This document shows positions 8,775-16,913 of a DNA stretch of 64,000 nt, in pieces. The DNA lies in the NCBI GenBank assembly GCA_963786445.1, contig CAWAZU010000039.1, forward strand, positions 1 through 64,000. The letters are read 5' to 3'. A program made the position numbers and the translations under genes. The notes below the pieces were generated by a model. That model saw only the letters and a list, made by a program, of their open reading frames with translations. It searched no databases and was not told where the DNA came from. The stretch is from JAFKFJ01 sp963786445 (GTDB lineage Bacteria; Pseudomonadota; Alphaproteobacteria; Acetobacterales; Acetobacteraceae). The stretch's first letter is position 1; every line of letters starts with the position of its first letter.

Positions 8775-8789
8775 GCAAGGCGCATGCCA
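8775..8789 (-). promoter_or_regulatory. Sigma-54 (RpoN) promoter of the urt operon
   Basis: On the minus strand the sequence reads TGGCATG-CGCC-TTGC, matching the RpoN consensus TGGCACG-N4-TTGC at all but one position and with the exact GG/GC spacing. Transcription would begin near 8763, giving a leader of about 52 nt before urtA. Sigma-54 control with NtrC activation is the known mode of nitrogen-regulated urea uptake in proteobacteria. I did not find a convincing NtrC site in the 180 bp upstream. Confidence 0.65.
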
Positions 8790-8974
8790 ACCGGGGGCGG
8801 GCAGGTTGTCGCGGAATTGGGATGCAAATGCCGAAACTTTGCTCAGGAGCCGGCCCGGCGTGGCGCGCGAACGCGCATGCCGGACCGGCCTGCCGTGCTG
8901 CGCTGCAACGCTCGCGCGACGTCGCAGCCGCGTGCTACAAGCGCCTTGTGTCTGGACAGGGACGGCTTTGCCCC

Positions 8975-9943
8975 ATGCGTAAGGCGCTGCGTGCGTTCCT
9001 GCTTGCCCTGCCGCTCGCCGTGCCGCTCGCGGGCGCCGCGCTGGCGCAGGGCGCCGTGCTGGTGCTCAATTCCGGCGACGCCTCGCTGAGTGTCGTGGAC
9101 ATGTCGCAGCGCCGCGAGATCCGCCGCATCCCGGTGCTGCGCGAGCCGCACCACTGGGCGCTGACGCCGGACGGGCGCGACCTGCTGGTGGGCGACACGG
9201 TCGGCAACACGCTGTTCGACTTCGACCCCGACACGTTCGCGCTGCGCCGCCAGGTGCCATGCGCCGACCCGTACCAGCTCGGCTTCAGCCCGGACGGCAA
9301 ATACCTCGCCGTCAACGGGCTGGCGCGCAACCAGGTGGACATCTACGACGCCGCCACCTTGAAACTTGTAAAACGCTTCAAGCTGCGCACGATGCCGAGC
9401 CATCTCGCGTATTCGCCCGACGGCGGGCGCGTGTTCGTCTCGCTGCAGGGCACCGGGCGGCTGGCGGCGATCGACCTGCGGGCGATGCGCGTGCTGTGGG
9501 ACGCAAGGGTCGGCCGCGCGCCGGCCGGCGTGCTGTGGCTGCACGGGCGCGTGCTGGTGGCGCTGATGGGCGAGGACGGGTTCGCCGTGGTCGATCCCGC
9601 CGACGGAAGCACCGAGCGGATGGTGAAGACCGGCAAAGGGGCGCACCAGCTGTTCCTCTCGCCTGATGGGCGTGTGCTGTGGGTGAACAACCGCGTCGTC
9701 GGCACCACGACTGCGCTGGATGCGGCGACGCTGACGGCGCGGCGCAGCTATGACGTGCCCGGCGGACCGGACGACATTGCCTTCGCGCCGGATGGCAAAC
9801 TGTGGATCACGCAGCGTTTCGCGCGCGGCGTCGCGGTGCTCGATCCGGCCACGGGGGCGGTGCAGTCGATCGCGGTCGGCCGCTCGCCGCACGGGCTGTT
9901 CCTCAATCCCCGCGCCGAGCCGTCGGCCCAGGCGAGCCGATGA
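8975..9943 (+). CDS. Exported YVTN-type beta-propeller protein
   Basis: A 322-residue protein with a signal peptide (residues 1-25, AFLLALPLAVPLAGAALA) followed by six to seven repeated blades, each with a serine/proline-Asp-Gly turn: LTPDGRDLLVGD, FSPDGKYLAVNG, YSPDGGRVFVSL, LSPDGRVLWVNN, FAPDGKLWITQ. This is the YVTN/Ncl-repeat propeller fold, a periplasmic binding scaffold with no catalytic motif. It overlaps the next gene by 4 bp (ATGA), so it is translationally coupled to a membrane hydroxylase. Substrate or partner unknown. Confidence 0.82.
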   Translation: MRKALRAFLLALPLAVPLAGAALAQGAVLVLNSGDASLSVVDMSQRREIRRIPVLREPHHWALTPDGRDLLVGDTVGNTLFDFDPDTFALRRQVPCADPYQLGFSPDGKYLAVNGLARNQVDIYDAATLKLVKRFKLRTMPSHLAYSPDGGRVFVSLQGTGRLAAIDLRAMRVLWDARVGRAPAGVLWLHGRVLVALMGEDGFAVVDPADGSTERMVKTGKGAHQLFLSPDGRVLWVNNRVVGTTTALDAATLTARRSYDVPGGPDDIAFAPDGKLWITQRFARGVAVLDPATGAVQSIAVGRSPHGLFLNPRAEPSAQASR

Positions 9944-10899
9944 GTCCGACGCTGCCGTTCGATCTCGCCGCCGGGTGGCTGCACCAGACGATCGTGCTGC
10001 CGCTGCTGTATCGCCTCGACCTGATGCAGTGGGAGGAGATCGGCTTCGGCTGGGTGCTGTTCGCGGTCTATGGCGTGGCGCAGGTGGTCGCGACCTACGC
10101 TATCTGCCTGCCGCTGGAGCGGCTGCGCCCGGTCGAGCGCTGGCCGGACCGCAAAGCGGTCGGCGTCGATGTGCTGTACACAGTGCTCTCGCGCGTCGGC
10201 CTGCTGCCGCTGGTGACGTTCGTGCTGTTCTACCAGTTGCAGGTGGCGCTGAACGGCTTTCTCACCGACCACGGCATCATCCCGCCGACGCTGGAGCGTT
10301 TCTTTCCGTTCCTGCTGGGCCGGCCGGCGCTGACGTTTTGTCTCTATATCGTGATCCTGGATTTTTCCGAGTACTGGCGCCACCGGCTGAGCCACGTGTT
10401 TGACTGGTGGTATGCGCTGCATGCGGTGCATCACGCCCAGCGGCAGATGACGTTCTGGTCGGACGACCGCAACCATCTGCTCGACGACATCATCGGCTTC
10501 GTCTGGTTCACCGCGGTCGCCCTGTTGATCGGCATTCCGCCGATGCAGTTCCCGCTGCTGGTGCTGCTGCTGCGCCTGATCGAGAGCCTGTCGCACGCCA
10601 ACACGCGGCTGTCGTTCGGCCGGGTCGGCGAGCGGCTGGTGGTCTCGCCGCGCTTCCATCGCGCGCATCACGGCGTGCTGGCCGCGGGGCAGCGCAGCGT
10701 CAACTACGGCGGGGTGCTGCCGTGGTGGGACATGCTGTTCGGCACGGCGGACTTTTCCCGCGACTACGTGCGGACGGGCGACCCGACGGCGGAGGAGGCG
10801 CTGGCGACCGGCAGCTATGCGGCGCAGCAATGGGCGGGGCTGCGGCGCATGCTGCGCACGCTTGCGGGCGGCTGGCGGCACAGGGAGGAGCCGACATGA
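9940..10899 (+). CDS. Sterol desaturase / fatty acid hydroxylase family membrane protein
   Basis: A 319-residue integral membrane di-iron oxygenase. The histidine clusters that bind the two irons are present: HRLSH (about residue 148), HAVHH (about 165) and HRAHH (about 247), in the usual order within hydrophobic segments. Family members hydroxylate or desaturate sterols, hopanoids or fatty acyl chains; the substrate cannot be read from sequence. It is coupled by 4-bp overlaps to the upstream beta-propeller gene and the downstream VOC gene, so the three form one operon. Confidence 0.86.
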   Translation: MSPTLPFDLAAGWLHQTIVLPLLYRLDLMQWEEIGFGWVLFAVYGVAQVVATYAICLPLERLRPVERWPDRKAVGVDVLYTVLSRVGLLPLVTFVLFYQLQVALNGFLTDHGIIPPTLERFFPFLLGRPALTFCLYIVILDFSEYWRHRLSHVFDWWYALHAVHHAQRQMTFWSDDRNHLLDDIIGFVWFTAVALLIGIPPMQFPLLVLLLRLIESLSHANTRLSFGRVGERLVVSPRFHRAHHGVLAAGQRSVNYGGVLPWWDMLFGTADFSRDYVRTGDPTAEEALATGSYAAQQWAGLRRMLRTLAGGWRHREEPT

Positions 10900-11276
10900 C
10901 GACGCAGATCATCCCGTACCTGTTCTGTCGCGACGTTCCCGCGGCGCTGGACTTCCTCGCGCGCGCCTTCGGCTTTACCGAGGACATGCGTACCGGAACG
11001 CCGAGCGGCGGCATGCACGCGGAAATGTCGCTGCATGGTCAGCGCATCATGCTGGGGCAGGGCGCGGGGAGTTCGGGCATGCTCAGCCCGCGCGAGGCCC
11101 GGCTCACGACGATGGGCGTGTTCGTCTATCTCGCCGATGTCGATGCGCACCATGCGCGGGCCAAGGCGGCGGGCGCGGAGATCGTGCAGCCGCCGCACGA
11201 CGAGCCGTACGGCCGCACCTACACGGCGCGCGACCTCGACGGCCATCCGTGGTTCTTCACCACGCCGCCGGGATGA
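10896..11276 (+). CDS. VOC (glyoxalase/bleomycin resistance) family protein
   Basis: A 126-residue single vicinal-oxygen-chelate domain of the PhnB/YcdG-like sort: IIPYLFCRDVPAALDFLARAF at the N terminus, MHAEMSLHGQRIMLGQ in the middle and the DEPYGRTYTARDLDGHPWFF ending. The final Asp-x-Asp-Gly-His block is the usual metal or substrate edge of the fold. It is the third gene of the coupled set starting at 8975. The exact reaction is not predictable. A GC-rich inverted repeat at 11285-11315 may end the transcript. Confidence 0.8.
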   Translation: MTTQIIPYLFCRDVPAALDFLARAFGFTEDMRTGTPSGGMHAEMSLHGQRIMLGQGAGSSGMLSPREARLTTMGVFVYLADVDAHHARAKAAGAEIVQPPHDEPYGRTYTARDLDGHPWFFTTPPG

Positions 11277-11477
11277 TCGCGACACCGCGGCGGCGGCGCG
11301 GGGCCCGCCGCTCCCGCAGAGATTTCCCGGCGCGGCGCCGAAGATAGCTGGTTCAGAATCGCTGCACTCGTGATAATTGAACCCCTGGTGCGCCCGATGG
11401 GTGCGGCAGGGGCTTGCTACGTGGGCGGGGGCGTCCGGGTCCGGCGTCAGACCGGGCGGACAGGGGGAGGAAAAAAG

Positions 11478-13109
11478 ATGTTCGATCAGGTGCTTAATCC
11501 GACCGGCCATCTGTTCGTCACTTGGCTGATTGCATTGATCCCGGTCGTGCTGCTGCTCGTGCTGCTGGCCGTGCTGCGGGTGACCGCCTGGCTCGCCACG
11601 CTGATCGGCTCGCTGGTGACGCTGGTGCTGGGGATCGTCGTCTGGGGCATGCCGACCGGGCTTGGCATCGCCTCCTACATCTATGGCTCGCTGACCGGCA
11701 TCTGGGCAGTGGACTGGATCACCTTCTGGGGCGTGGTGCTGTTCAACACCCTGATCGCGACCGGCACGTTCGAGACGTTCCGCATCTGGCTCACCGCCCA
11801 GGGCACCGGCGATGTGCGCGTGCAGACGCTGCTGTTCGCCTGGGCCTTCGGCGCGCTGCTGGAGGGGCTGGTCGGCTTCGGCTATCCCTGGGCGGTGGTG
11901 GCGCCCATCCTGATCGCGGTTGGCATCCCCGACCTGGATGCGATCCGCGTGGCCGCCATCGCCAACAACGCGCCGGTGTCGTATGGCGCGCTCGGCGTGC
12001 CGATCATCGCGCTGGCCGCCGTGACCGGCCTGCCGCTGATGGCGCTGTCGAGTTCCATCGGCCATATCGTTGCGGTGCTGGCGCTGCTGCCGCCCTGGGT
12101 GCTGATCTATCTGGTCAGCGGATGGAACGGCATCCGCGGCGGCTGGCCGCTGGCGATCGTCGGGTCGCTCGGCTACATCGCCGGGCAGTTCCCGGTCGCG
12201 GTCTATCTGGGCCCCTATCTGCCGGACGTGACCGGCTCGATCGTCTGCTTCGCGGCGCTGCTGCTGCTGCTGCGGGTCTGGCGCCCCGCCGAGATGCTGG
12301 GCTATGGCGGCGCGCCGGTGAGCGCCGCCGTGCAGGCCGCCGCTGCCGGCGGGCGGGCCTTGCGGGCCGGCGAGGTGGCGCGCGCCTGGCTGCCCTTCCT
12401 GGTGCTGATTGTGGTCGTCGTCCTGTGGACCGGGCCGTGGTCGCACCTGCCCCGCGTGCGGCTGTTCAGCCTGGCGGTGGCGGCGCATTCCTCGCTGGCT
12501 CCGGCCAAGACGGTCAGCGCCGCGTTCGTGTTCAGCCCGTTCATTGGCGGCACGGCGATCTGCGCGTCCTGGATCATCGTCGCCCTGCTGCTGAGGGTGC
12601 GGCAGGCGCAGCTTGCCGGGATTTTTGCCCGCACCTGGCACCAGATGTGGGGCGCGATGCTGGTCGGAGTGTTCATCTTCGGACTGGCCTATGTGTTCAA
12701 CTATTCCGGCATGGCCGCCTCGCTCGCCTCGGGCTTTTCCAAGATCGGCCCGTGGTTCATCGTGGTCGCGCCGATCCTCGGCTGGATCGGGGTGGCGCTG
12801 TCGGGCAGCAATACCTCGACCAACGCCATGTTCGGCGCATTCCAGGCCTCGGTGGGCCGCCTGCTGGGCTTCCCGGCGCTGCTGCTGCCGACGCTGAACT
12901 CGGTGGGCGCGGAGATCGGCAAGCCGATCGCCCCGCAGACCGCGAGCGTGGGCGTTTCCACCAGCCGGTTCGTGCGCGACGAAGGGCAGATCATCCGTCA
13001 CAACATGGGCTGGACACTGATCCTGCTCGCCTACCTGATCCTGATCGGCGTGCTGTTTTATTTCTTCGCGCCGGGCGTGATGTCGCTGCCGCCGGCGGCG
13101 GGAGGCTGA
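11478..13109 (+). CDS. L-lactate permease family transporter
   Basis: A 543-residue LctP-family inner-membrane symporter with 12 or more hydrophobic segments. Recognisable: FAWAFGALLEGLVGFGYPWAV, the internal VAAIANNAPVSYGALGVPI, and the C-terminal block ALSGSNTSTNAMFGAFQ with QTASVGVS. The family imports lactate or glycolate with protons. Start ATG 11478 follows GGGGGAGG. The 200 bp upstream hold no gene and probably its promoter. It faces a tartrate/malate-type dehydrogenase across an AT-rich palindrome, so both may serve use of hydroxy-acids, though they are separate transcripts. Confidence 0.88.
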   Translation: MFDQVLNPTGHLFVTWLIALIPVVLLLVLLAVLRVTAWLATLIGSLVTLVLGIVVWGMPTGLGIASYIYGSLTGIWAVDWITFWGVVLFNTLIATGTFETFRIWLTAQGTGDVRVQTLLFAWAFGALLEGLVGFGYPWAVVAPILIAVGIPDLDAIRVAAIANNAPVSYGALGVPIIALAAVTGLPLMALSSSIGHIVAVLALLPPWVLIYLVSGWNGIRGGWPLAIVGSLGYIAGQFPVAVYLGPYLPDVTGSIVCFAALLLLLRVWRPAEMLGYGGAPVSAAVQAAAAGGRALRAGEVARAWLPFLVLIVVVVLWTGPWSHLPRVRLFSLAVAAHSSLAPAKTVSAAFVFSPFIGGTAICASWIIVALLLRVRQAQLAGIFARTWHQMWGAMLVGVFIFGLAYVFNYSGMAASLASGFSKIGPWFIVVAPILGWIGVALSGSNTSTNAMFGAFQASVGRLLGFPALLLPTLNSVGAEIGKPIAPQTASVGVSTSRFVRDEGQIIRHNMGWTLILLAYLILIGVLFYFFAPGVMSLPPAAGG

Positions 13110-13138
13110 GCGGCGCGGCCGGCGCGGTGCCGGGCAGG

Positions 13139-13159
13139 ATTAAAGCAGTTTGCTTTAAT
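13139..13159. terminator. AT-rich palindrome between convergent genes (copy 1)
   Basis: A perfect 9-bp inverted repeat, ATTAAAGCA-GTT-TGCTTTAAT, stands out in very GC-rich surroundings. It sits between the stop of the lactate permease and the stop of the facing dehydrogenase, whose TAA begins at the edge of the right arm. A near-identical palindrome lies at 27117-27135, also between convergent stops. I infer a bidirectional intrinsic terminator family. Confidence 0.55.
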
Positions 13160-14238
13160 TATCCGCCCGGCCGATTTACCCCGCGCAGCGCGTCGGCGAC
13201 CGCGCGTGTCACGTCCTTCGTGGTCGCGCGCCCGCCGAGGTCGGGGGTGACGATGCCGGCGGCGCACACCTGCTCGATCGCCGCCAGCAGCACCGCCGCG
13301 GCCTCGTGCTCGCCGAGATGTTTTAGCATCAGGCTCGCGGTCCAGAAACTGCCGACCGGGTTGGCGATGCCTTTGCCGGTGATGTCGAAGGCGGCTCCGT
13401 GGATCGGCTCGAACATCGACGGAAAACGGCGCGTCGGGTCGATGTTGCCGGTCGGCGCGATGCCGATGCTGCCGGCCAGCGCCGCGGCGAGGTCGGTGAG
13501 GATGTCGGCGTGCAGATTGGTCGCGACCACCGTGTCGAGGCTCGCCGGACGGCGCACCATGCGCACCGTCATGGCATCCACCAACTCCTTGTCCCAGGTC
13601 ACGTCGGGATAGTCGCGCGCCACCTCGGCCGCCACCTCGTCCCACAGCACGAGTCCGAACCGCTGCGCGTTCGACTTGGTCACCACGGTCAGGTGTTTTC
13701 CCGGCCGGCGCTGCGCCTCGGCGAAGGCATAGCGCATGATCCGCGTCACGCCGGCGCGGGTGAAGATGGCGACCTCGGTGGCCACTTCCTCGGGAAAGCC
13801 ACGATGCGACCGCCCGCCCTGGCCGGCATATTCGCCCTCGCTGTTCTCGCGGATAATGAGCCAGTCGAGATCGGCCGGCGCCACATCGCGCAGCGGGCTG
13901 GCCACGCCCGCCAGGATGCGCGTCGGGCGGATGTTGGCGTATTGGTCGAACCCCTGCGCGATGGCGAGCCGCAGCCCCCAGAGCGTGATCGCGTCGGGGA
14001 TGTCGGGCGCGCCGACGGCGCCAAAATAGATCGCGTCGGCGGTGCGCAGTTGTGCCAGCCCGTCCGCCGGCATCATCGCGCCGGTGCGGCGGTAGCGCGC
14101 CGAGCCCCAGTCGTAGCGGTCCACGTCGAGCGCGAAGCCGACGCGGCCGGCCAGGGCAGCGAGCACTTCCAGCCCGGCGTCGATCACCTCCGGCCCGATG
14201 CCGTCGGCGGGAATGGCGGCGATGCGGTAACGGCGCAT
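13159..14238 (-). CDS. Tartrate dehydrogenase / D-malate dehydrogenase family enzyme
   Basis: NAD- and metal-dependent beta-decarboxylating dehydrogenase, 359 residues, the full family length. Motifs: IPADGIGPEVIDAGLEVL (N terminus), RENSEGEYAGQGGR with the phosphorylatable/substrate Ser, DAMTVRMVRRP, metal-binding aspartates in NLHADILTDLAAALAGSIG and EPIHGAAFDITGKGIANPVG for NAD binding. The Asp after EPIHG and the overall pattern fit tartrate/D-malate enzymes rather than LeuB, but 3-isopropylmalate activity cannot be excluded. Likely oxidises tartrate or D-malate to oxaloglycolate or pyruvate. Transcribed singly, convergent with the lactate-type permease. Confidence 0.83.
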   Translation of the reverse strand: MRRYRIAAIPADGIGPEVIDAGLEVLAALAGRVGFALDVDRYDWGSARYRRTGAMMPADGLAQLRTADAIYFGAVGAPDIPDAITLWGLRLAIAQGFDQYANIRPTRILAGVASPLRDVAPADLDWLIIRENSEGEYAGQGGRSHRGFPEEVATEVAIFTRAGVTRIMRYAFAEAQRRPGKHLTVVTKSNAQRFGLVLWDEVAAEVARDYPDVTWDKELVDAMTVRMVRRPASLDTVVATNLHADILTDLAAALAGSIGIAPTGNIDPTRRFPSMFEPIHGAAFDITGKGIANPVGSFWTASLMLKHLGEHEAAAVLLAAIEQVCAAGIVTPDLGGRATTKDVTRAVADALRGVNRPGG

Positions 14239-14400
14239 GTTTTTTCTCCTCTGCGGCCAGGATGCGCAATCCGGGCGCCGCCGTCACCTCCCCGCCCATG
14301 GCGGCGTCCAGTCGCTGCGCCGCGCGACGCGGCGTGGCAGGGTCCGTCCCCTCGCATCCCGCCCGAAACCGGCGCGTTACTGGGCAAGAGGAGGCCGCAA

Positions 14401-14673
14401 ATGCACGTCATCTTCGCGTCCGCCGCCGCCGCCGCCCTGCTGTTCCCCACGTTCGCCGCGGCGCAGGAGCAACCGCCGCCCGCGCGTCTGGGCGACATCT
14501 GGAACGGCCAGGACCATGTACTGCCGCCCGGCCAGATCCATGCCCAGGAGAAGTCCGCCGGCGTTGCGCTCAGCCCGGCGCAGCAGCGCGGCCAGACCGA
14601 CGAGGTGGAGCAGCTGGAAAAACAGGTGCTGCAAGGCGCCCGCCACGGCCCCGGCGCCCCGCCCGCCCCGTGA
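14401..14673 (+). CDS. Small exported hypothetical protein
   Basis: A 90-residue protein with a clear signal peptide (residues 1-21, AAAAALLFPTFAAAQ). The mature part is short and hydrophilic (DIWNGQDHVLPPGQIHAQEK, then a charged helix QTDEVEQLEKQVLQ) and ends proline-rich. The ATG at 14401 is preceded by GAGGAGG. No recognised domain; probably a small periplasmic protein of lineage-restricted distribution. It lies upstream of, but 67 bp from, an alcohol dehydrogenase gene. Confidence 0.65.
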   Translation: MHVIFASAAAAALLFPTFAAAQEQPPPARLGDIWNGQDHVLPPGQIHAQEKSAGVALSPAQQRGQTDEVEQLEKQVLQGARHGPGAPPAP

Positions 14674-14740
14674 CGCCGGGTTGACCCGCGGCGCGCCACG
14701 CGCTCCCATCGCGCGCACAAGAGCGCCGGAGGGACGGACG

Positions 14741-15802
14741 ATGCGCGCCTGGGCCGTGGTGGAGAACGCCGCACCGCTGCAGGAGATCGAGCTGCCGACG
14801 CCGCAGCCGGCGGGCACCGAGGTGCTGCTGGAGGTGACGCATTGCGGCGTCTGCCATTCCGACCTGCATGTCTGGGAAGGCAGCTACGACCTCGGCGGCG
14901 GGCAGGTGATGTCGCTGAAGGATCGCGGCGTGAAGCTGCCGCTCGCCCTCGGCCACGAGATCGTCGGGCGGGTCGCGAAACTCGGGCCGGAGGCAAAAGG
15001 GGTCGAGGTCGGCGCGCGGCGCATCGTCTATCCCTGGGTCGGCTGCGGCATTTGTGCCGCCTGCACGTCCGAGCACGACAATATGTGCGCCACGCCGCGC
15101 AGCATCGGCGTGTTCCAGAACGGCGGCTATGCGACGCACGTGCTGGCGCCGCATCCGCGCCACCTGATCGACCCCGGCGACGTCGACCCGGCGCTGGCCG
15201 CGACCTATGCTTGCTCCGGCATCACCGTCTATTCGGCGGTGCAAAAAGTGATGCCGCTGCCGCCGGACGAGCCGGTGGTGCTGGTGGGCGCCGGCGGGCT
15301 CGGGCTGCAGGCGATCGCGGTGCTGCGCGCGCTCGGCCATCGCAACATCATCTCGGTCGATATCAGCGCCGAGAAGCGCGCCGCCGCGGCCGAGGCGGGG
15401 GCGACGCAGACGGTGGACGGCAGCGGCGAGGGCGTGACGCGGCGCATCATCGAGGCCGCCGGCGGACAGGCCGGCGCCATCATCGACCTTGTGAACGGCA
15501 CCGCCAGCGCGCGCGCCGCCTTCGACGCGCTGCGCAAGGGCGGCAAGCTGGTGCAGGTGGGCCTGTTCGGCGGGGAGCTGAAACTGCCGCTGCCGCTGAT
15601 GGCGATGCGGGCCCTGACGGTCCAGGGCAGCTATGTCGGCACGCCGGGCGACCTGCGCGCGCTGGTGGGTCTGGCGCAGCGCGGCCAGCTGCAAAAAATG
15701 CCGATCGAGCAGGTGCCGATGCGCGAGGCGGACGCCGCGCTGATGCGGCTGCGCGCAGGGCGGGTCACCGGGCGGCTGGTGCTGCGGGCCGAGGCGGCCT
15801 GA
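14741..15802 (+). CDS. Zinc-dependent alcohol dehydrogenase (MDR family)
   Basis: A 353-residue medium-chain dehydrogenase. Catalytic zinc ligands: Cys in HCGVCHSDLH (about residue 38) and His-Glu in LGHEIVGRV (about 70). The structural zinc knuckle CGICAACTSEHDNMC (C-x2-C-x2-C-x7-C) is intact. The nucleotide-binding loop GAGGLGLQAI (about 180) followed by an acidic DIS suggests NAD. It resembles secondary/aldehyde-type alcohol dehydrogenases; substrate not assignable. ATG 14741 has a GGAGGGACGGACG leader. It is followed 17 bp later by another MDR gene, so the pair is probably an operon. Confidence 0.85.
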   Translation: MRAWAVVENAAPLQEIELPTPQPAGTEVLLEVTHCGVCHSDLHVWEGSYDLGGGQVMSLKDRGVKLPLALGHEIVGRVAKLGPEAKGVEVGARRIVYPWVGCGICAACTSEHDNMCATPRSIGVFQNGGYATHVLAPHPRHLIDPGDVDPALAATYACSGITVYSAVQKVMPLPPDEPVVLVGAGGLGLQAIAVLRALGHRNIISVDISAEKRAAAAEAGATQTVDGSGEGVTRRIIEAAGGQAGAIIDLVNGTASARAAFDALRKGGKLVQVGLFGGELKLPLPLMAMRALTVQGSYVGTPGDLRALVGLAQRGQLQKMPIEQVPMREADAALMRLRAGRVTGRLVLRAEAA

Positions 15803-15819
15803 ACGGGGGAGCGGAGGCG

Positions 15820-16833
15820 ATGAGCGGGATGCGCAAGGCGGTGGTGCTGCGCCGGCGGCCGAGCGGCGAGCCGGGACGCGACGATTTCCAGGTGGTCGAG
15901 AGCGCGCTGCCGGAGCCGCGCGAGGGGCAGGTGCTGACGCGCACCATCTGGCTCTCCATCGACCCCTACATGCGCGGGCGGCTCACCGACCGACCGTCCT
16001 ACGCCGCGCCGGTGCAGATCGGCGGGGTGATGACCGGCGAGACGGTCGGCGAGGTGGTCGCCTCGGCCGCGCCGGGCTTTGCGCCGGGCGACGTCGTGGT
16101 CGGCAGCCGCGGCTGGGAGACGCATTCGCTCACCGCCGCCGCGCAGCTGATGAAGCTGGATCGCCACGCCGCGCCGCTTTCGACCTGGCTTGGCGTGCTC
16201 GGCATGCCGGGGGTGACGGCGTATTCCGGCATGACCGACGTGGGGCGCGCGCAGCGCGGCGAGACGGTGGTGGTCTCGGCGGCGTCGGGGCCGGTCGGGT
16301 CGGTCGCGGGACAGCTCGCCAAGCGCGCCGGCGCGCGCGTCGTGGGTGTTGCCGGCGGGGCGGAGAAATGCCTGTGGGTGCAGGAGACGCTCGGCTTCGA
16401 CGACTGCGTCGATCACCGCACGATGGACCTTGCGGAGGCGCTGAAGGCGGCGTGTCCGAAGGGGATCGACGTGTATTTCGAGAATGTCGGCGGGGCGGTG
16501 CAGGCGGCGGTGATCCCGCTGCTCAACGTGTTCGCCCGCGTGATCGTGTGCGGCATGGTGGCGCAGTACAACGACCCGAAGCTGCCGCCGGGACCGAATC
16601 TCGGCTTCATGATCGTCAAGCGGGTGCTGATGCAGGGCATCCTGGTCTCTGACAAGCCGGAACGTTTCGCCGAGTGGCGGGCACTGGCGGCGCCGTGGGT
16701 GGAGGACGGCAGCCTGCGCTACCGCGAGAGCGTGGTCGAAGGGCTGGAAAATGCCCCGGAGGCGCTGGCGCAGGTGCTGCGCGGGGGGAATTTCGGAAAA
16801 ATGCTGGTGCGGGTGGGCGACGATCCGCGGTGA
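15820..16833 (+). CDS. Zinc-free NADP-dependent MDR oxidoreductase
   Basis: A 337-residue member of the leukotriene B4 dehydrogenase / CurA-like branch: SIDPYMRGRL near residue 48, the coenzyme loop SAASGPVGSVAGQLAKRAGA (about 150-170) and YFENVGGAVQAAVIPLLN plus QGILVSDKPERF, all diagnostic. No zinc ligands are present. Such enzymes reduce the C=C bond of enones, typically detoxifying reactive carbonyls with NADPH. The ATG at 15820 has GGAG at -11 to -8. It follows the zinc alcohol dehydrogenase closely; together they could process an unsaturated alcohol or aldehyde, which is inference. Confidence 0.85.
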   Translation: MSGMRKAVVLRRRPSGEPGRDDFQVVESALPEPREGQVLTRTIWLSIDPYMRGRLTDRPSYAAPVQIGGVMTGETVGEVVASAAPGFAPGDVVVGSRGWETHSLTAAAQLMKLDRHAAPLSTWLGVLGMPGVTAYSGMTDVGRAQRGETVVVSAASGPVGSVAGQLAKRAGARVVGVAGGAEKCLWVQETLGFDDCVDHRTMDLAEALKAACPKGIDVYFENVGGAVQAAVIPLLNVFARVIVCGMVAQYNDPKLPPGPNLGFMIVKRVLMQGILVSDKPERFAEWRALAAPWVEDGSLRYRESVVEGLENAPEALAQVLRGGNFGKMLVRVGDDPR

Positions 16834-16913
16834 GGTCGCGCCACGTGTTTCCGTTCCGCCCGGACATGCCCTAGCTTCGTCGCACGCACATCGCAGGAGC
16901 GGGCAGCCGCATC

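Noticed and set aside
8840..8900. NtrC-like palindrome (GCGCGCGAACGCGC) upstream of the urt promoter
   Set aside because: Too simple in GC-rich DNA and does not match the NtrC consensus well enough to report.
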